Source: Sporosarcina quadrami (lineage in GTDB: Bacteria; Bacillota; Bacilli; Bacillales_A; Planococcaceae). From it: a DNA stretch of 64,000 bases. Numbering within the stretch: the first letter of the stretch is position 1; every line of letters begins with the position of its first letter. This document shows positions 43,555-53,570 of this stretch, one piece after another. The position numbers were made by a program, and so were the translations under genes. Below the pieces are notes generated by a model that saw only the letters and a list, made by a program, of their open reading frames with translations, was not told where the DNA came from and did not search any database. Location of the stretch: the NCBI RefSeq assembly GCF_014836615.1, contig NZ_JACSQN010000011.1, positions 1 through 64,000 on the forward strand, in the 5' to 3' direction.

Positions 43555-44245
43555 GTGCCGGTTCCTTTAAAGCATAGCCAACGCCACGCACTGTTTGTAT
43601 CAATGAAAGGCCATCATACTGATCGAGTTTTTTGCGGACATAACGGATATACACATCGACGACATTCGTATCGCCGTAATAATCATATCCCCATACAGCA
43701 TCGAGTAACTGTTCACGGGACAGCACCTGATTCGGATGTTTAATCAGATGGAGAAGCAAGTCATATTCTCGTGGAGTCAATTCGATCGCTTCTCCGTGAC
43801 ACTTCACTTCCCGCGATTGTTCATGGATGGATAACCCAGCAAATTCATGAAAAAACTCATCTTTGACGACTGTTTTCTTTGTAGAAGTCCGGATAGCCGA
43901 ACGGATTCGTGCAAGCAACTCATCTATTTCAAATGGTTTCGTCACATAATCATTTGCACCAAGGTCAAGACCGGCCACTTTATCATCCACATCACTTTTC
44001 GCAGTCAATAAAATGACGGGCGTCTCTCCTCCTGTTGCACGAATCCGTTTTAACACGTCCAATCCATTCATGCCTGGAAGCATTAAGTCCAACAGGACAA
44101 GTTCCCACTCCTGTTCGCGGAATTTTATAAGTCCATCAGTTCCTGTAAAAGCAGTACCGACTTCATATCCTTCAAATTCAAGCTCTAATTGAAGGACTCG
44201 CGCAATGCTCTCTTCATCTTCAATTACTAATATTTGCTCTTTCAA
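43544..44245 (-). CDS. OmpR-family response regulator (YkoG-like)
   Basis: About 233 residues: a receiver domain (EDEES, phospho-acceptor Asp in LVLLDLMLPG, Lys in YVTKPFEIDE) and a winged-helix DNA-binding domain (EYDLLLHLIKHPNQVLSREQ, VDVYIRYVRKKLD). The start chosen is TTG at 44245 next to a GGGTG site; a GTG three codons upstream is also open. First gene of the operon with the kinase and the PepSY protein. Confidence 0.92.
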   Translation of the reverse strand: MKEQILVIEDEESIARVLQLELEFEGYEVGTAFTGTDGLIKFREQEWELVLLDLMLPGMNGLDVLKRIRATGGETPVILLTAKSDVDDKVAGLDLGANDYVTKPFEIDELLARIRSAIRTSTKKTVVKDEFFHEFAGLSIHEQSREVKCHGEAIELTPREYDLLLHLIKHPNQVLSREQLLDAVWGYDYYGDTNVVDVYIRYVRKKLDQYDGLSLIQTVRGVGYALKEPAHET

Positions 44246-44348
44246 TTCAATCACCCGCCAGTTTTTTCTTTCATTCTATCAGAAGATTGCTGGAGAGAGA
44301 ATATTTTGGATGGTTCGAAGTATTGAGGTGCAATTCGACAATGAAAAA

Positions 44349-44370
44349 CGACCCTTCAGTTGAAGAGTCG
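44349..44370 (-). terminator. Terminator after uppP
   Basis: On the minus strand CGACTCTTCA and TGAAGGGTCG pair with one G-T pair and are followed by TTTTTC, 11 bp after the uppP stop codon. Confidence 0.75.
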
Positions 44371-44380
44371 GATGTTTTCA

Positions 44381-45208
44381 TTATAAAAATACGATGGCTG
44401 CCAAAATGACTGCTAGAATAATACGATAAATCGCAAATGGAACGAGCTTCACTTTGGAAATCAGCTTTAAGAAGAATCTGATGGAAATGAGCGAGAACAC
44501 GAATGCGCTGAAGAAACCAACAACATAGAACCAAATATGGTCCATCGACATGTATTCCCAGTTCTTCATGACGGATACAAGACTCGCGCCCATCATGATT
44601 GGCACCGCCATAATGAATGTGAAGTCCGCCGCTGTCCGGTGATTCATGCCAAATAGCACACCCCCCGATATTGTCGCGCCTGAACGTGAAAAACCTGGCC
44701 ATAACGATAGACATTGCACGAGTCCTACCGTAAATGCCTGACGATAGGAAATCTCATCAAGCGTTTGTACTTTCGGTTTTTTCGGTCCAAATTTATCCGC
44801 AATAATCATGAGGATTGCACCAGCGACTAGAGCCACGATAACAGTTTTTATACCAAATAGATAATCATCAATGAGATCTTTGAACGCAAATCCAAGAATG
44901 ACCGCGGGAAGCATACCTACGATGACATGCATCAAGTTAAAACGATTGTTCATTTTCTTACCGTCGATCTTATACAGACCGACTAGACTGAAAAGTCGTT
45001 TCCAGAATACGACGACAACGGCCAATATCGATCCTAACTGGATGACAATCTTAAAAGTGATAGCCGGGTATTTCCCTAAAAACTCTTCCGTCTTCAGCCA
45101 CATATCATCGACAATAATGAGGTGACCAGTTGAAGAAACCGGTGCAAACTCTGTCATCCCTTCCACAAAACCAAGGATCAATGCTTTTAACAAATCAAAT
45201 AATTCCAT
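44381..45208 (-). CDS. uppP: Undecaprenyl-diphosphatase (BacA/UppP)
   Basis: 275 residues, polytopic. It dephosphorylates undecaprenyl pyrophosphate to recycle the lipid carrier of cell-wall synthesis and gives bacitracin tolerance. The catalytic motifs are seen: EGMTEFAPVSSTGHLII (about 15-31) and WPGFSRSGATISGG (about 171-184). It follows a DedA-family gene by 7 bp, so the two form an operon; both families work on membrane lipid carriers. This fits the bacitracin-type detoxification modules elsewhere in the window. Confidence 0.95.
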   Translation of the reverse strand: MELFDLLKALILGFVEGMTEFAPVSSTGHLIIVDDMWLKTEEFLGKYPAITFKIVIQLGSILAVVVVFWKRLFSLVGLYKIDGKKMNNRFNLMHVIVGMLPAVILGFAFKDLIDDYLFGIKTVIVALVAGAILMIIADKFGPKKPKVQTLDEISYRQAFTVGLVQCLSLWPGFSRSGATISGGVLFGMNHRTAADFTFIMAVPIMMGASLVSVMKNWEYMSMDHIWFYVVGFFSAFVFSLISIRFFLKLISKVKLVPFAIYRIILAVILAAIVFL

Positions 45209-45215
45209 AATTCCC

Positions 45216-45827
45216 TTAAGCCCTCTTTCTACGGAAACGGTAATAACCTACTACTAACGCACTACCGCAAATTGCGATTGCGATATAAACGATCGTAGAA
45301 TAGATATCCATATACCAAATAATCGATTCCCAATTTTCTCCGACCGCAAACCCTATTGTAACAAGAATCGTATTCCAAATGAAGCTTCCAAGTGTTGTAA
45401 GTACAATAAACAGCAAAAAATTCATACGCGCCATACCTGCCGGAACTGAAATGAGACTTCGAACTAACGGGATTAGACGACAAAAAAACACAGTCCATGG
45501 CCCGTACTTTTCAAACCAGCGCTCCGCTCTGTACAAATCTTTTTTTGTAATACGCAGCAAGCGACCCCGTTTTTCAATTAAACGTTCAAGCTTCTCAACA
45601 TCTACTGCCAGTCCGATACTGTATAGAATCATAGCACCGATAACCGATCCGACAGTTGCAGCAATGATGACACCTGTACGCGTCATTGGGGAAAAAGTCG
45701 TCACAAATCCACTGAATGTCAATATCACTTCAGAAGGAATCGGCGGAAACACATTTTCCACAAGCAGTAATAAACAGACTCCAAAATAGCCATGCTCTCC
45801 AATAAACTCCATTATCCAATTTTCCAC
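45216..45827 (-). CDS. DedA family membrane protein
   Basis: About 203 residues with the DedA/SNARE-associated signatures FPPIPSEVILTFSGF (about 27-41) and FFCRLIPLVRSLISVPAGMARM (about 114-135), and about four to five membrane segments. DedA proteins flip undecaprenyl phosphate or other phospholipids. The start is GTG at 45827, six bases after AAGGAG; an upstream ATG is not supported. First gene of an operon with uppP, which acts on the same lipid carrier. Confidence 0.88.
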   Translation of the reverse strand: MENWIMEFIGEHGYFGVCLLLLVENVFPPIPSEVILTFSGFVTTFSPMTRTGVIIAATVGSVIGAMILYSIGLAVDVEKLERLIEKRGRLLRITKKDLYRAERWFEKYGPWTVFFCRLIPLVRSLISVPAGMARMNFLLFIVLTTLGSFIWNTILVTIGFAVGENWESIIWYMDIYSTIVYIAIAICGSALVVGYYRFRRKRA

Positions 45828-45936
45828 GTAATGCTCCTTTTTTGCTTCATCAACAGGACGACTTTTGTTGCTTGGTGGTTGCAAACTGCTATGTAGGATT
45901 GTACGTACAAATTACGAGTTATATGAATAAAAGTTC

Positions 45937-46035
45937 GGTGGATAACTTCATTAATTCATAGTTATGCACGGATTGATGTGGGTAAGTGTGTAGATATGTT
46001 TATAATTTCTGAAAAATAGATGTTTTTTATCCACA
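45937..46035. promoter_or_regulatory. Cluster of DnaA-box-like sequences upstream of the globin receptor
   Basis: TTATCCACA at 46027-46035 is a perfect consensus DnaA box. GGTGGATAA (45937-45945, minus strand TTATCCACC) and TTATGCACG (45962-45970) each differ by one base from TTATNCACA-type boxes. They lie in the 344-bp gap between the divergent dedA and globin-receptor genes. Could be chance or a DnaA-responsive site. The remainder of the gap is AT-rich promoter DNA. Confidence 0.4.
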
Positions 46036-46171
46036 TGTTAGTAAGTAACGCTTATTATGCGAAAGGTCATGTAAGCAATGGCATATTTATTTCTTTTGAC
46101 TATTCATCTTCATTTATACTGTCTGGTACGTTATACTTATTTCGACTAGATTCATTTGGGGGAATATATGC

Positions 46172-47887
46172 ATGAAACTTATAAAACCAAGAGTGACTAT
46201 AAGTCCTTTTGAATATGGAACGGATATCGAAGTGATAGGCCGTTTAAGAGAAACATTGGCTTATCACAATATTAATCAGAACGATATTAATCATTTAAGA
46301 AAAGCGCATCATCTTCTACAATCCATACACCCATCCATTGAAGAGACTTTCTACCAAAACCTGTTAGCAATTACTCCTGTTGGCGCGCAGCCAATTGAAC
46401 GAGCAATCATCGAAAACTATTTGCACCTCTTTTTTGACGAGCCAAGAGGAGAAAATTATTTTAGAAAGACGTCCGAGTTTTTCTCCTTGCTTCGTTCAAA
46501 ACATTTTGAAGCGGGCAAAACGACAGCGTTTTTCAATAAATTCATCTTCTACATAACAGCACAACTCATGAAGCTAGAAGGCTCTAAAATGTCGAAGTCC
46601 TTCGACATGGTCCAGTCACTTCAATCCGCAGGCAATTTCGATCAACAACTACTGACAGAAGTGATGAGCGAAAAAACGATGGAGCAAGTTATTACAGAGA
46701 TCTCTTCATTAATTGATTCGAACGCGAAAATTATGTATATGAAGGATTTGATCTATAGTTTGGACAGACAATCCGAGGAAATCCATACAACATCAGCAGC
46801 AACCGAAGAAATTACAGCTGCCATTATCGAAGTATCCCGGTCTTCATCCCGGATAACCGAGAAAACGACGGATTCCGTCAAATATGCCGCCCACAGCAAA
46901 CAGACTATTGAACAGGCACTTGAGGAGATTTTCAAAACCGAAGAACGGTTCAAGTCCATCGTCCAGACGTTTTCTTCTTTACAACAGCGGGTCGATGCAA
47001 TTGAAAATGTTGCCGGACTCATTAACGATATCGCCGCTCAGACGAATCTGTTGGCATTGAACGCTTCCATTGAAGCTGCCAGGGCTGGTGAGCATGGTAA
47101 AGGATTTTCTGTCGTTGCGCAAGAGGTGCGGAAATTAGCCGAAAACACGGTTGCTGCGCTCAGCGATATTTCGGACAATGTCCATCACTTAAAGAGTTAT
47201 TCAAACGATGTATCCACATCCATCGAAGAAACGACTATCATTCTTAAAAAAGCTACGTCCGAAGCGCAAACTTCTCTTCCGTTGATCACTGCCATCGTGA
47301 AAGAAATGGAAGATATCAACACGGATATAGCAAATACCGCTGAGATTTCAAAACAGCAGGCGGTTGCTATCGATAAGGTTGCAAACCGGATGGTCGGTAT
47401 TACCGATTTACAAAATAACATTAGATCCCTTGGAGAAAACACGTCTTCATCCATTTATGAATTAAGCCGTGAAATCGACCGTTTTAGATTGAGTATCGTA
47501 AAAGACAGCAATGTTCAGCTATCTTCTATCGCACTTTTGCAATTGTCCAAAGCGGACCATATATTATGGAAGTGGAAAATATACAATATGTTTCTTGGGT
47601 TGGAAGAAGTATTTCCTGGTGATGTCGCGGCTCATACGGAATGTCGTCTCGGAAAATGGTACTTTGATCCGAAGACAGTGGAACGTTTGGGTCACTTGCG
47701 GGAATTCAAAGAATTGGATAAGCACCATGAAACAGTTCACATCTATGCCAAGAAAGCGGCTGAACATTATCAGAGCGGTTCTGTAAGACTAGCGGAAGAG
47801 GATCTTCATCAGATTGAAAAGGCTTCTGCAGAAGTGCTTTCCTTGCTGAATTCATTGATAGGGTTTTTGAATAAGGAAGGTCAGTGA
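46172..47887 (+). CDS. Globin-coupled chemoreceptor with C-terminal CZB domain
   Basis: 571 residues, no membrane segment. Residues about 20-175 look like a protoglobin (HemAT-type) haem sensor; [19 protein letters not shown] aligns with the region that carries the proximal His. Then a methyl-accepting signalling domain with the tip [20 protein letters not shown]. The last 115 residues form a chemoreceptor zinc-binding domain: [27 protein letters not shown] and [10 protein letters not shown] supply the His/Cys ligands. It would sense oxygen or a haem ligand together with zinc or oxidants and report to CheA. The ATG follows a GGGGG site. A terminator follows. Confidence 0.85.
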   Translation: MKLIKPRVTISPFEYGTDIEVIGRLRETLAYHNINQNDINHLRKAHHLLQSIHPSIEETFYQNLLAITPVGAQPIERAIIENYLHLFFDEPRGENYFRKTSEFFSLLRSKHFEAGKTTAFFNKFIFYITAQLMKLEGSKMSKSFDMVQSLQSAGNFDQQLLTEVMSEKTMEQVITEISSLIDSNAKIMYMKDLIYSLDRQSEEIHTTSAATEEITAAIIEVSRSSSRITEKTTDSVKYAAHSKQTIEQALEEIFKTEERFKSIVQTFSSLQQRVDAIENVAGLINDIAAQTNLLALNASIEAARAGEHGKGFSVVAQEVRKLAENTVAALSDISDNVHHLKSYSNDVSTSIEETTIILKKATSEAQTSLPLITAIVKEMEDINTDIANTAEISKQQAVAIDKVANRMVGITDLQNNIRSLGENTSSSIYELSREIDRFRLSIVKDSNVQLSSIALLQLSKADHILWKWKIYNMFLGLEEVFPGDVAAHTECRLGKWYFDPKTVERLGHLREFKELDKHHETVHIYAKKAAEHYQSGSVRLAEEDLHQIEKASAEVLSLLNSLIGFLNKEGQ

Positions 47888-47899
47888 TTTTTACGTAAT

Positions 47900-47936
47900 A
47901 ATCCCATCGAACGGTAAATAACCAGTCGATGGGATT
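47900..47936 (+). terminator. Terminator after the globin receptor gene
   Basis: AATCCCATCGA and TCGATGGGATT form a perfect 11-bp stem with a 15-base loop, followed by TGTTTTGTTTT. It also faces the convergent gene ending at 47959. Confidence 0.85.
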
Positions 47937-47958
47937 GTTTTGTTTTAGTGGAGAGTGC

Positions 47959-49242
47959 TTAAAAGCCAATGGTTCTTCTCGTAGAGCGGTCATGGCGTAT
48001 TGTGAATTTAACAGTCTCTTCTTGATTGACAGGTACTTTTATCGGCAAGAGAATCTTATCTCGTTTTTTTTGCCATTCATGTGTCGATTCGTCAACTGTC
48101 CATAAACGGCCCGGAACTTTCTGCCGGATGACCGCTTCAACAGGCTCGCCTTTCGTGTTACAGATTGCATACTCATATTCGGTATATTCGTAACCGCCCT
48201 CTTTGTATTTACCCGACTTTTTCGTCGTCACTTTAATATCGCACGCCTCACCCGATTTCAAGCGGACTTTCTCACCTACTTCAGTATGATTAATACGATA
48301 TTCACCGATGAATTCAGCGCTACCATCATTCGGGTTCGTTCTGTACATATTAAAAACACCTGCTGGTAGCGGAATACCGAGACCATTTTCCACTGAATTG
48401 TCGAATTCAATATAAATGTCCGGATTGGCGGTCTGTTCATTAATTTCATAAATCATTTGCGCTTTCGACCCCATTGATGACAACAAGCGAAACTGCTTCT
48501 GCTGCTTGTCTTCTAACGTAATCGACCGCGGAAATGTATAGGTGTGGAAATCAGAAAAAGTATCCGTTTCCGATTTCTCAATTTGAGCAAGTTCTTTACT
48601 CTTTTCAGCATTTTCATTCCCTGCTTTGCTTAACTTTCCGGCAATCAATCGTAGGTTTGCCTCTTCAAAAGAAACACCGGAATAATTACTCATCGCAAGC
48701 CATCCCGACAAGTCAAAACGGTCTCCATGCATGGAAATGACATAGTCCGCCTGCCAAGAAACACCGCCCGTCAAATACGAAACACATACTTGCTCATTCA
48801 TCTGCTCCGCAACTTGCCAGACAAGTGTAGGTTCAACGTGGAAACCTTTTTCTGTTTCCGGGAACCTCAGCTCACCTCTCGGATTCATGATCAATTCCTT
48901 CGTCGCCATATCTTGCAAAACAAGCGGACCATTCGCACGCAACAGCATATACGGCTTGCTCTCTTTCGTATAAGCATCATACATCATCAGTTGCTTACCC
49001 AAGTACTTCTCATACAGTTTCAATTCATCCATCAAGTCATATTCATAAACAAACTCCGCCACATCCATCCCCTCGATAATGACGGAATCCGTATCCAACT
49101 TCCTCGCCACTCCGAGGAAGTGAATTTCCTCATGTTGCTGTAATTGCGGCACAGACCGAGTATCTTTCACTAACGCAAACCCATCTTTATATACAGTTAG
49201 AGAACAAGATGTCATTTGAGATTTGGTAATTCGAGTTGCCAT
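47959..49242 (-). CDS. DUF4139-type protein
   Basis: 427 residues, no signal peptide or membrane segment. The central segment VCVSYLTGGVSWQADYV (about 151-167) and SGWLAMSNYSGVSFEEANLRLIAG (about 178-201) are typical of DUF4139 proteins, found widely and without an agreed role (one branch is annotated as mucoidy inhibitor). GGGAGG lies eight bases before the ATG. Monocistronic, convergent with the globin receptor. Confidence 0.82.
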   Translation of the reverse strand: MATRITKSQMTSCSLTVYKDGFALVKDTRSVPQLQQHEEIHFLGVARKLDTDSVIIEGMDVAEFVYEYDLMDELKLYEKYLGKQLMMYDAYTKESKPYMLLRANGPLVLQDMATKELIMNPRGELRFPETEKGFHVEPTLVWQVAEQMNEQVCVSYLTGGVSWQADYVISMHGDRFDLSGWLAMSNYSGVSFEEANLRLIAGKLSKAGNENAEKSKELAQIEKSETDTFSDFHTYTFPRSITLEDKQQKQFRLLSSMGSKAQMIYEINEQTANPDIYIEFDNSVENGLGIPLPAGVFNMYRTNPNDGSAEFIGEYRINHTEVGEKVRLKSGEACDIKVTTKKSGKYKEGGYEYTEYEYAICNTKGEPVEAVIRQKVPGRLWTVDESTHEWQKKRDKILLPIKVPVNQEETVKFTIRHDRSTRRTIGF

Positions 49243-49370
49243 CTTATAAACCTCCCAATAGTTTTCTGGCTACCTCTACACTTTCCATTTAAGGTATGTA
49301 TATACGCTATTCCCTTTTCAATTGAAAATAAAGCTAGCGAGCTGGGGAAATTTTTAGTGAGCGGTGACGA

Positions 49371-49381
49371 TACCACCGACT
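49371..49381. repeat. Single unit of the TATCACCGACTC repeat family
   Basis: TACCACCGACT at 49371, followed by CGCC as in the units at 4127 and 8864. It lies just before the 52-bp array, between the DUF4139 gene start and the fatty-acid operon end. Confidence 0.5.
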
Positions 49382-49397
49382 CGCCATTTTCAGCGCT

Positions 49398-49813
49398 CTT
49401 AATTGACCGTTGGTAGCCGTTTTATGCTCTAACGGGCATTTAAAACACTCTTAATTGACCGTTGACAGCCGTTTTACGCTCGAACAGGCATTTAAAACAC
49501 TCTTATTTGACCATCGACAGCCGTTTTATGCTCTAACGGGCATTTAAAACACTCTTAAGTGACCGTTGACAGCCGTTTTACGCTCGAACGGGCATTTAAA
49601 ACACTCTTATTTGACCATCGACAGCCGTTTTATGCTCGAACGGGCATTTAAGACGCTCCTATGTGACCGTTGAAAGCTTTCTTTCACTCAAACGGGCACA
49701 TACAACACTTCTATGTGACCGTCGGCTGCCGTTTTTCACTCCAACAGGCACATACAACGCTTCTATGTGACCGTCGGCTGCCGTTTTCCACTCCAACGGG
49801 CACATACAGCGAA
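49398..49813. repeat. Eight exact-length 52-bp tandem repeats
   Basis: Units start at 49398, 49450, 49502, 49554, 49606, 49658, 49710 and 49762: eight copies with no length change. A typical unit is CTTA(N)TTGACCGTTGACAG, then CCGTTTTACGCTCGAACGGG and CATTTAAAACACT. Units 1-5 are closely alike; 6-8 form a diverged group with GTGACC and CACATACAAC. Within each unit CCGTT and AACGG could pair. No ribosome-binding site or sensible frame. It occupies a 600-bp gap between two minus-strand genes. Confidence 0.93.
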
Positions 49814-49825
49814 AGACACCAAAAA

Positions 49826-49854
49826 GCCACCCGCACGCTAACATCACGGGTGGC
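49826..49854 (-). terminator. Terminator of the fatty-acid oxidation operon
   Basis: GCCACCCG and CGGGTGGC form a perfect 8-bp GC-rich stem; on the minus strand it is followed by TTTTTGG. It lies 8 bp after the acyl-CoA ligase stop codon. Confidence 0.85.
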
Positions 49855-49861
49855 CCACCTA

Positions 49862-51484
49862 TTACACGTTCAAAACATGCCCTTTCAACTGTTCACGTAA
49901 CGCAGTCTTCAAAAACTTTCCGACAGACGTCTTCGGAAGTTCTTCCATGAACACGATATCTTCCGGAACCCACCATTTGGCAAATTGCCCTTCCATATAC
50001 GAAAGCAATTGCTGCTTCATCGCATCATCTGCGGTTTTGCCATCCTTCAACACGACGCATGCAAGCGGTCGCTCCTGCCACTTTTCATGCGGTACGGCGA
50101 TGACCGCCGCTTCAAAGACATCTTCATGCGTCATTAATGCATTCTCCAAGTCGACAGAGGAAATCCATTCGCCGCCGCTCTTGATCAAATCTTTCGTCCG
50201 GTCCATCAGTTTCAAGTAGCCGAATTCAGTCATGACCGCAATATCCCCGGTGTAGAGCCAACCGTCTTTAAACGCTTCTGCGGTTCGTTCATCTTTGTAA
50301 TACTCACTCGCAATCCATGGTCCCCGCACGACCAATTCGCCCATCGTTTTGCCATCCCACGGCACTTCACCGTCTTCATTGACAATTTTCACTTCAAGCC
50401 CCGGCATGACAAGCCCTTGTAATGCGCGGATATCAATGCGGTCATCCATCGATAAATCTTCCATGCCTGATGTGTACACCGACAAACTGACAAGCGGTGA
50501 CGTTTCAGTCATTCCGTACCCGACAATGAACGGGATACCCAGCTTTTCCTCGAATGCGCGAATCAGTCCTTTCGGGGAAGCCGATCCGCCGCAGACGATG
50601 GCGCGCAATGAGGATAGATCACGTGCCTGCTGCTCCTGCACTTTCAATACAGCGAGCCAGATTGTCGGCACCCCTGCCGTGATCGTCACTTTTTCCTGTT
50701 CAATCAAGTCCAGCAACAATGCAGGATTCAATCCGGGCCCAGGCAATACTTGCGTCGATCCGAAAAATACCGATGCGAACGGTATGCCCCAAGCATTTAC
50801 GTGGAACATCGGCACGACAGGCATGATGACATCATTTTCGCGCAAGCCCATTGCATCCGCCAGCCCCAATGCATAACTATGCAATACAATGCCGCGATGT
50901 GTGTACACGACACCTTTCGGATTGCCCGTCGTCGCGGACGTATAGCACATACCTGCCGGCGTGTTTTCATCCAAATCTTCCGGATACTCGAAGTCATCAG
51001 ACGCAGAATCAAGCAGCGCTTCGTAGGAGTGTACATTTTCAAGAGCAATTTCCGGCACTTCTCTGCTGTCCCCCATAACAATGAAATGCTTCACCGTTTT
51101 CAGTAACGGCGCTAACTTCTGAAAATGTGGAAATAAATTATCATCCACAAGCATAATTTCATCTTCCGCGTGATTGATGACGTACGCAATATGCTCAGGC
51201 GACAAGCGGATATTCACCATATGAAGAATTGCTCCTGTACTCGGTACGCCAAAATACGCTTCCAGGTGACGATGGTGGTTCCAGCCGAACGTTCCGACTT
51301 TCGTTCCGTGTTTCATCCCGAGCTTCGTCAGTGCATCAGACAATTTCCGCGTCCGTTTTGCAAATTCACGATACGTAATACGATGGATCGTATCTTCCCC
51401 AGTACGTGAAATGATCAGCTTGTCCGGGAAGAACTGCTCTGCTCTTTTAATGAATGAAGACAATAGTAACGGTGTTTGCATCAT
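49862..51484 (-). CDS. Fatty-acid--CoA ligase (AMP-forming)
   Basis: About 540 residues. It activates a fatty acid to its acyl-CoA via an acyl-adenylate. Signature motifs: phosphate loop YTSATTGNPKGVVYTHRG (about 181-198), GYGMTETSP (about 325), GWLYTGDIAVM (about 415), DRTKDLIKSGGEWIS (about 431) and C-terminal catalytic Lys in SVGKFLKTALRE. The ATG chosen lies about ten bases after AAAAGGGG. Last gene of a minus-strand operon with thiolase, dehydrogenase and acyl-CoA dehydrogenase. Medium- or long-chain substrate, not certain. Confidence 0.93.
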   Translation of the reverse strand: MMQTPLLLSSFIKRAEQFFPDKLIISRTGEDTIHRITYREFAKRTRKLSDALTKLGMKHGTKVGTFGWNHHRHLEAYFGVPSTGAILHMVNIRLSPEHIAYVINHAEDEIMLVDDNLFPHFQKLAPLLKTVKHFIVMGDSREVPEIALENVHSYEALLDSASDDFEYPEDLDENTPAGMCYTSATTGNPKGVVYTHRGIVLHSYALGLADAMGLRENDVIMPVVPMFHVNAWGIPFASVFFGSTQVLPGPGLNPALLLDLIEQEKVTITAGVPTIWLAVLKVQEQQARDLSSLRAIVCGGSASPKGLIRAFEEKLGIPFIVGYGMTETSPLVSLSVYTSGMEDLSMDDRIDIRALQGLVMPGLEVKIVNEDGEVPWDGKTMGELVVRGPWIASEYYKDERTAEAFKDGWLYTGDIAVMTEFGYLKLMDRTKDLIKSGGEWISSVDLENALMTHEDVFEAAVIAVPHEKWQERPLACVVLKDGKTADDAMKQQLLSYMEGQFAKWWVPEDIVFMEELPKTSVGKFLKTALREQLKGHVLNV

Positions 51485-51574
51485 AACGAACAATCCCCTT
51501 TTCCGATTCTATTTTGTCCAACTTGTACAACCATTCGCTTTGCATACTATGTCTTTCACGCAGTACATATGCCG

Positions 51575-52726
51575 TCAGCCGAGGCCCATGTTTTTAGCGA
51601 TAATCATCTTCATGATCTCATTCGTGCCGGCATAGATCGAAGCGACCGGAATATCACGGTACCTGCGCGCAATCTTATATTCCTCCATATAACCGTAGCC
51701 GCCATGCAGCTGCATACAATCCGCAGAGATTTCACGCGCTGTATCTGTAATCCAATACTTCGCCATCGATACTTTCGTCACAACATCTTCGCCTGCCAGA
51801 TGATCTTCGATGAGCGATTCAAGGAACGTTTTGCCTAGCTCAACTTTCGTTGCGATTTCCGCCAGTTTGAACTGCGTATGTTGGAATGAACCAATCGGCT
51901 TTCCGAATGCCTCACGTGATTTTACATAATCGAGCGTCATTGCCAGCATATCCTCTGAAGCGGTCTGCGCCGCCAGTGCAACAACGAGCCGCTCCTGCTG
52001 AAGCTTCTCCATGAGATAGCTGAAACCTTTTCCTTCCACACCAATCAAATTCGCAGCAGGTACACGACACTCTTCGAAATACAATTCGGCGGTATCTTGC
52101 GAATGCATCCCGACCTTATTGAGCTGTCTACCTTTCGTGAATCCAAGTGTCCCTTCTTCCACCATAAGCAGACTAATGCCTCGATGCTTCGGTTCTGCAT
52201 TCGGATCCGTCTTTACAACTACGAGAAACAGATTGCCGTTCACACCGTTTGTAATGAAGGTCTTCTGTCCGTTGACGACATAGTAGTCCCCGTCTTTTAT
52301 CGCCGTCGTCTTGATATTCGCAAGATCCGAACCCGTTCCCGGCTCTGTCATCGCGACGCCCGTAATGATATCCCCCGTCATGCAATCCGGCAACCAGCGC
52401 TTTTTCTGTTCTACATTTCCGAATGATTCGATATAGGGAACCACAATGTCATTATGCAGACCGACACCTGTCAACCCTGCACCGACGCGCTCCATCTCCT
52501 CGCCGATGATGACGCCATAGCTGAAATCCAGTCCGAGTCCTCCGTACGCTTCATCCACTTGTGGACAGAGGAAGCCCATTTCGCCAAGCTTCTTCCAGAA
52601 ACTGATCGGTATAAGCTTGTTCTTTTCCCATTCGTCGTAATGCGGAATAGCTTCCTTCGCGAGAAACTTCCGGAGTGTCTCCCGGAACAGGACATGCTCA
52701 TCCGTTTCAAAACGATAGCGTGCCAT
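51575..52726 (-). CDS. Acyl-CoA dehydrogenase
   Basis: About 383 residues, the first oxidation step of beta-oxidation. Flavin and substrate motifs include GVAMTEPGTGSDLA (about 120-133), YVVNGQKTFITNG (about 149-161) and, near the end, MQLHGGYGYMEEY and IYAGTNEIMKMI. The YAGTNEIMK form, with Ala instead of Glu at the short-chain base position, matches the long-chain/isovaleryl branch, where the catalytic Glu lies elsewhere. The start is set at the ATG eight bases after AAGGGG. Confidence 0.93.
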   Translation of the reverse strand: MARYRFETDEHVLFRETLRKFLAKEAIPHYDEWEKNKLIPISFWKKLGEMGFLCPQVDEAYGGLGLDFSYGVIIGEEMERVGAGLTGVGLHNDIVVPYIESFGNVEQKKRWLPDCMTGDIITGVAMTEPGTGSDLANIKTTAIKDGDYYVVNGQKTFITNGVNGNLFLVVVKTDPNAEPKHRGISLLMVEEGTLGFTKGRQLNKVGMHSQDTAELYFEECRVPAANLIGVEGKGFSYLMEKLQQERLVVALAAQTASEDMLAMTLDYVKSREAFGKPIGSFQHTQFKLAEIATKVELGKTFLESLIEDHLAGEDVVTKVSMAKYWITDTAREISADCMQLHGGYGYMEEYKIARRYRDIPVASIYAGTNEIMKMIIAKNMGLG

Positions 52727-52741
52727 ACCATCCACCCCTTC

Positions 52742-53512
52742 CTATTTCGCCTGCATGCGAATCGCACCGTCAAGACGGATCACTTCGCCGTTCAGTAATG
52801 GATTCGTCACAATCGCTTCAACGAGTTTCGCATATTCATCCGGTTTGCCGAGCCGCTTCGGAAACAGTGTCATGTCAACGAGCGCTTGTTGCGCAGGTTC
52901 AGGCAACCCACCAAATAACGGTGTTTCTACTAGTCCAGGTGCAATGGTCATAACACGGATACCATAAGGAGCAAATTCCCGAGCAATCGGTAATGTCATC
53001 CCGACAACACCGCCTTTTGACGCACTGTATGCCGCTTGGCCGATTTGCCCTTCATACGCCGCGACAGAAGCAGTATTGACGATCACTCCCCGCTCTCCCT
53101 CCCCATTCGGTTCGTTTTCCATCATCTTTGCTGCCGCTACACGGATAACATTGAATGTGCCGATCAGATTCACTTGAATGAGCTGTGTAAACCGTTCGAG
53201 CGCTATCGGTCCACCTTTTGACACAACTTTTCCCGGTGTCGCGATGCCTGCACAATTGACGAGCATATTCACTTTCCCGAACATCGAAAACGCTTCAGCG
53301 ACATTGCGTTCCACATCTGTTGCACTTGCCACATCCGTCTTCAGAAATGAAACCCGTTCTCCCCCGAGCTCATCGACCAATGCTTGGCCGCGCTCTTCAT
53401 TCATATCGAAAATCATCACTTTTCCGCCCGCCGCAATAACCCGTCTTGTCGTCGCTTCTCCTAAACCGGACGCGCCACCTGTGACAATCGCAATCACTTC
53501 ATTTAACTTCAT
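52742..53512 (-). CDS. SDR 3-hydroxyacyl-CoA dehydrogenase (type II-like)
   Basis: About 256 residues of the short-chain dehydrogenase family. NAD-binding [11 protein letters not shown] (about 10-20), NCAG motif [11 protein letters not shown], catalytic Ser in VNTASVAA and YxxxK in [12 protein letters not shown] (about 160). The [22 protein letters not shown] and [18 protein letters not shown] segments resemble human type II 3-hydroxyacyl-CoA dehydrogenase (HSD10), suiting the third step of the pathway. GGGGG eight bases before the ATG. No enoyl-CoA hydratase is encoded in the operon. Confidence 0.9.
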   Translation of the reverse strand: MKLNEVIAIVTGGASGLGEATTRRVIAAGGKVMIFDMNEERGQALVDELGGERVSFLKTDVASATDVERNVAEAFSMFGKVNMLVNCAGIATPGKVVSKGGPIALERFTQLIQVNLIGTFNVIRVAAAKMMENEPNGEGERGVIVNTASVAAYEGQIGQAAYSASKGGVVGMTLPIAREFAPYGIRVMTIAPGLVETPLFGGLPEPAQQALVDMTLFPKRLGKPDEYAKLVEAIVTNPLLNGEVIRLDGAIRMQAK

Positions 53513-53570
53513 AAGCTCATCCCCCTTGAAACTGTCTGGCACGATTCATTTTGAATAAACCCTACTTCCC

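Noticed and set aside
49659..49900. Open frames in the 52-bp repeats on both strands
   Set aside because: 52 is not a multiple of three, so reading shifts between units; no start signals, and the minus-strand frame crosses the operon terminator.
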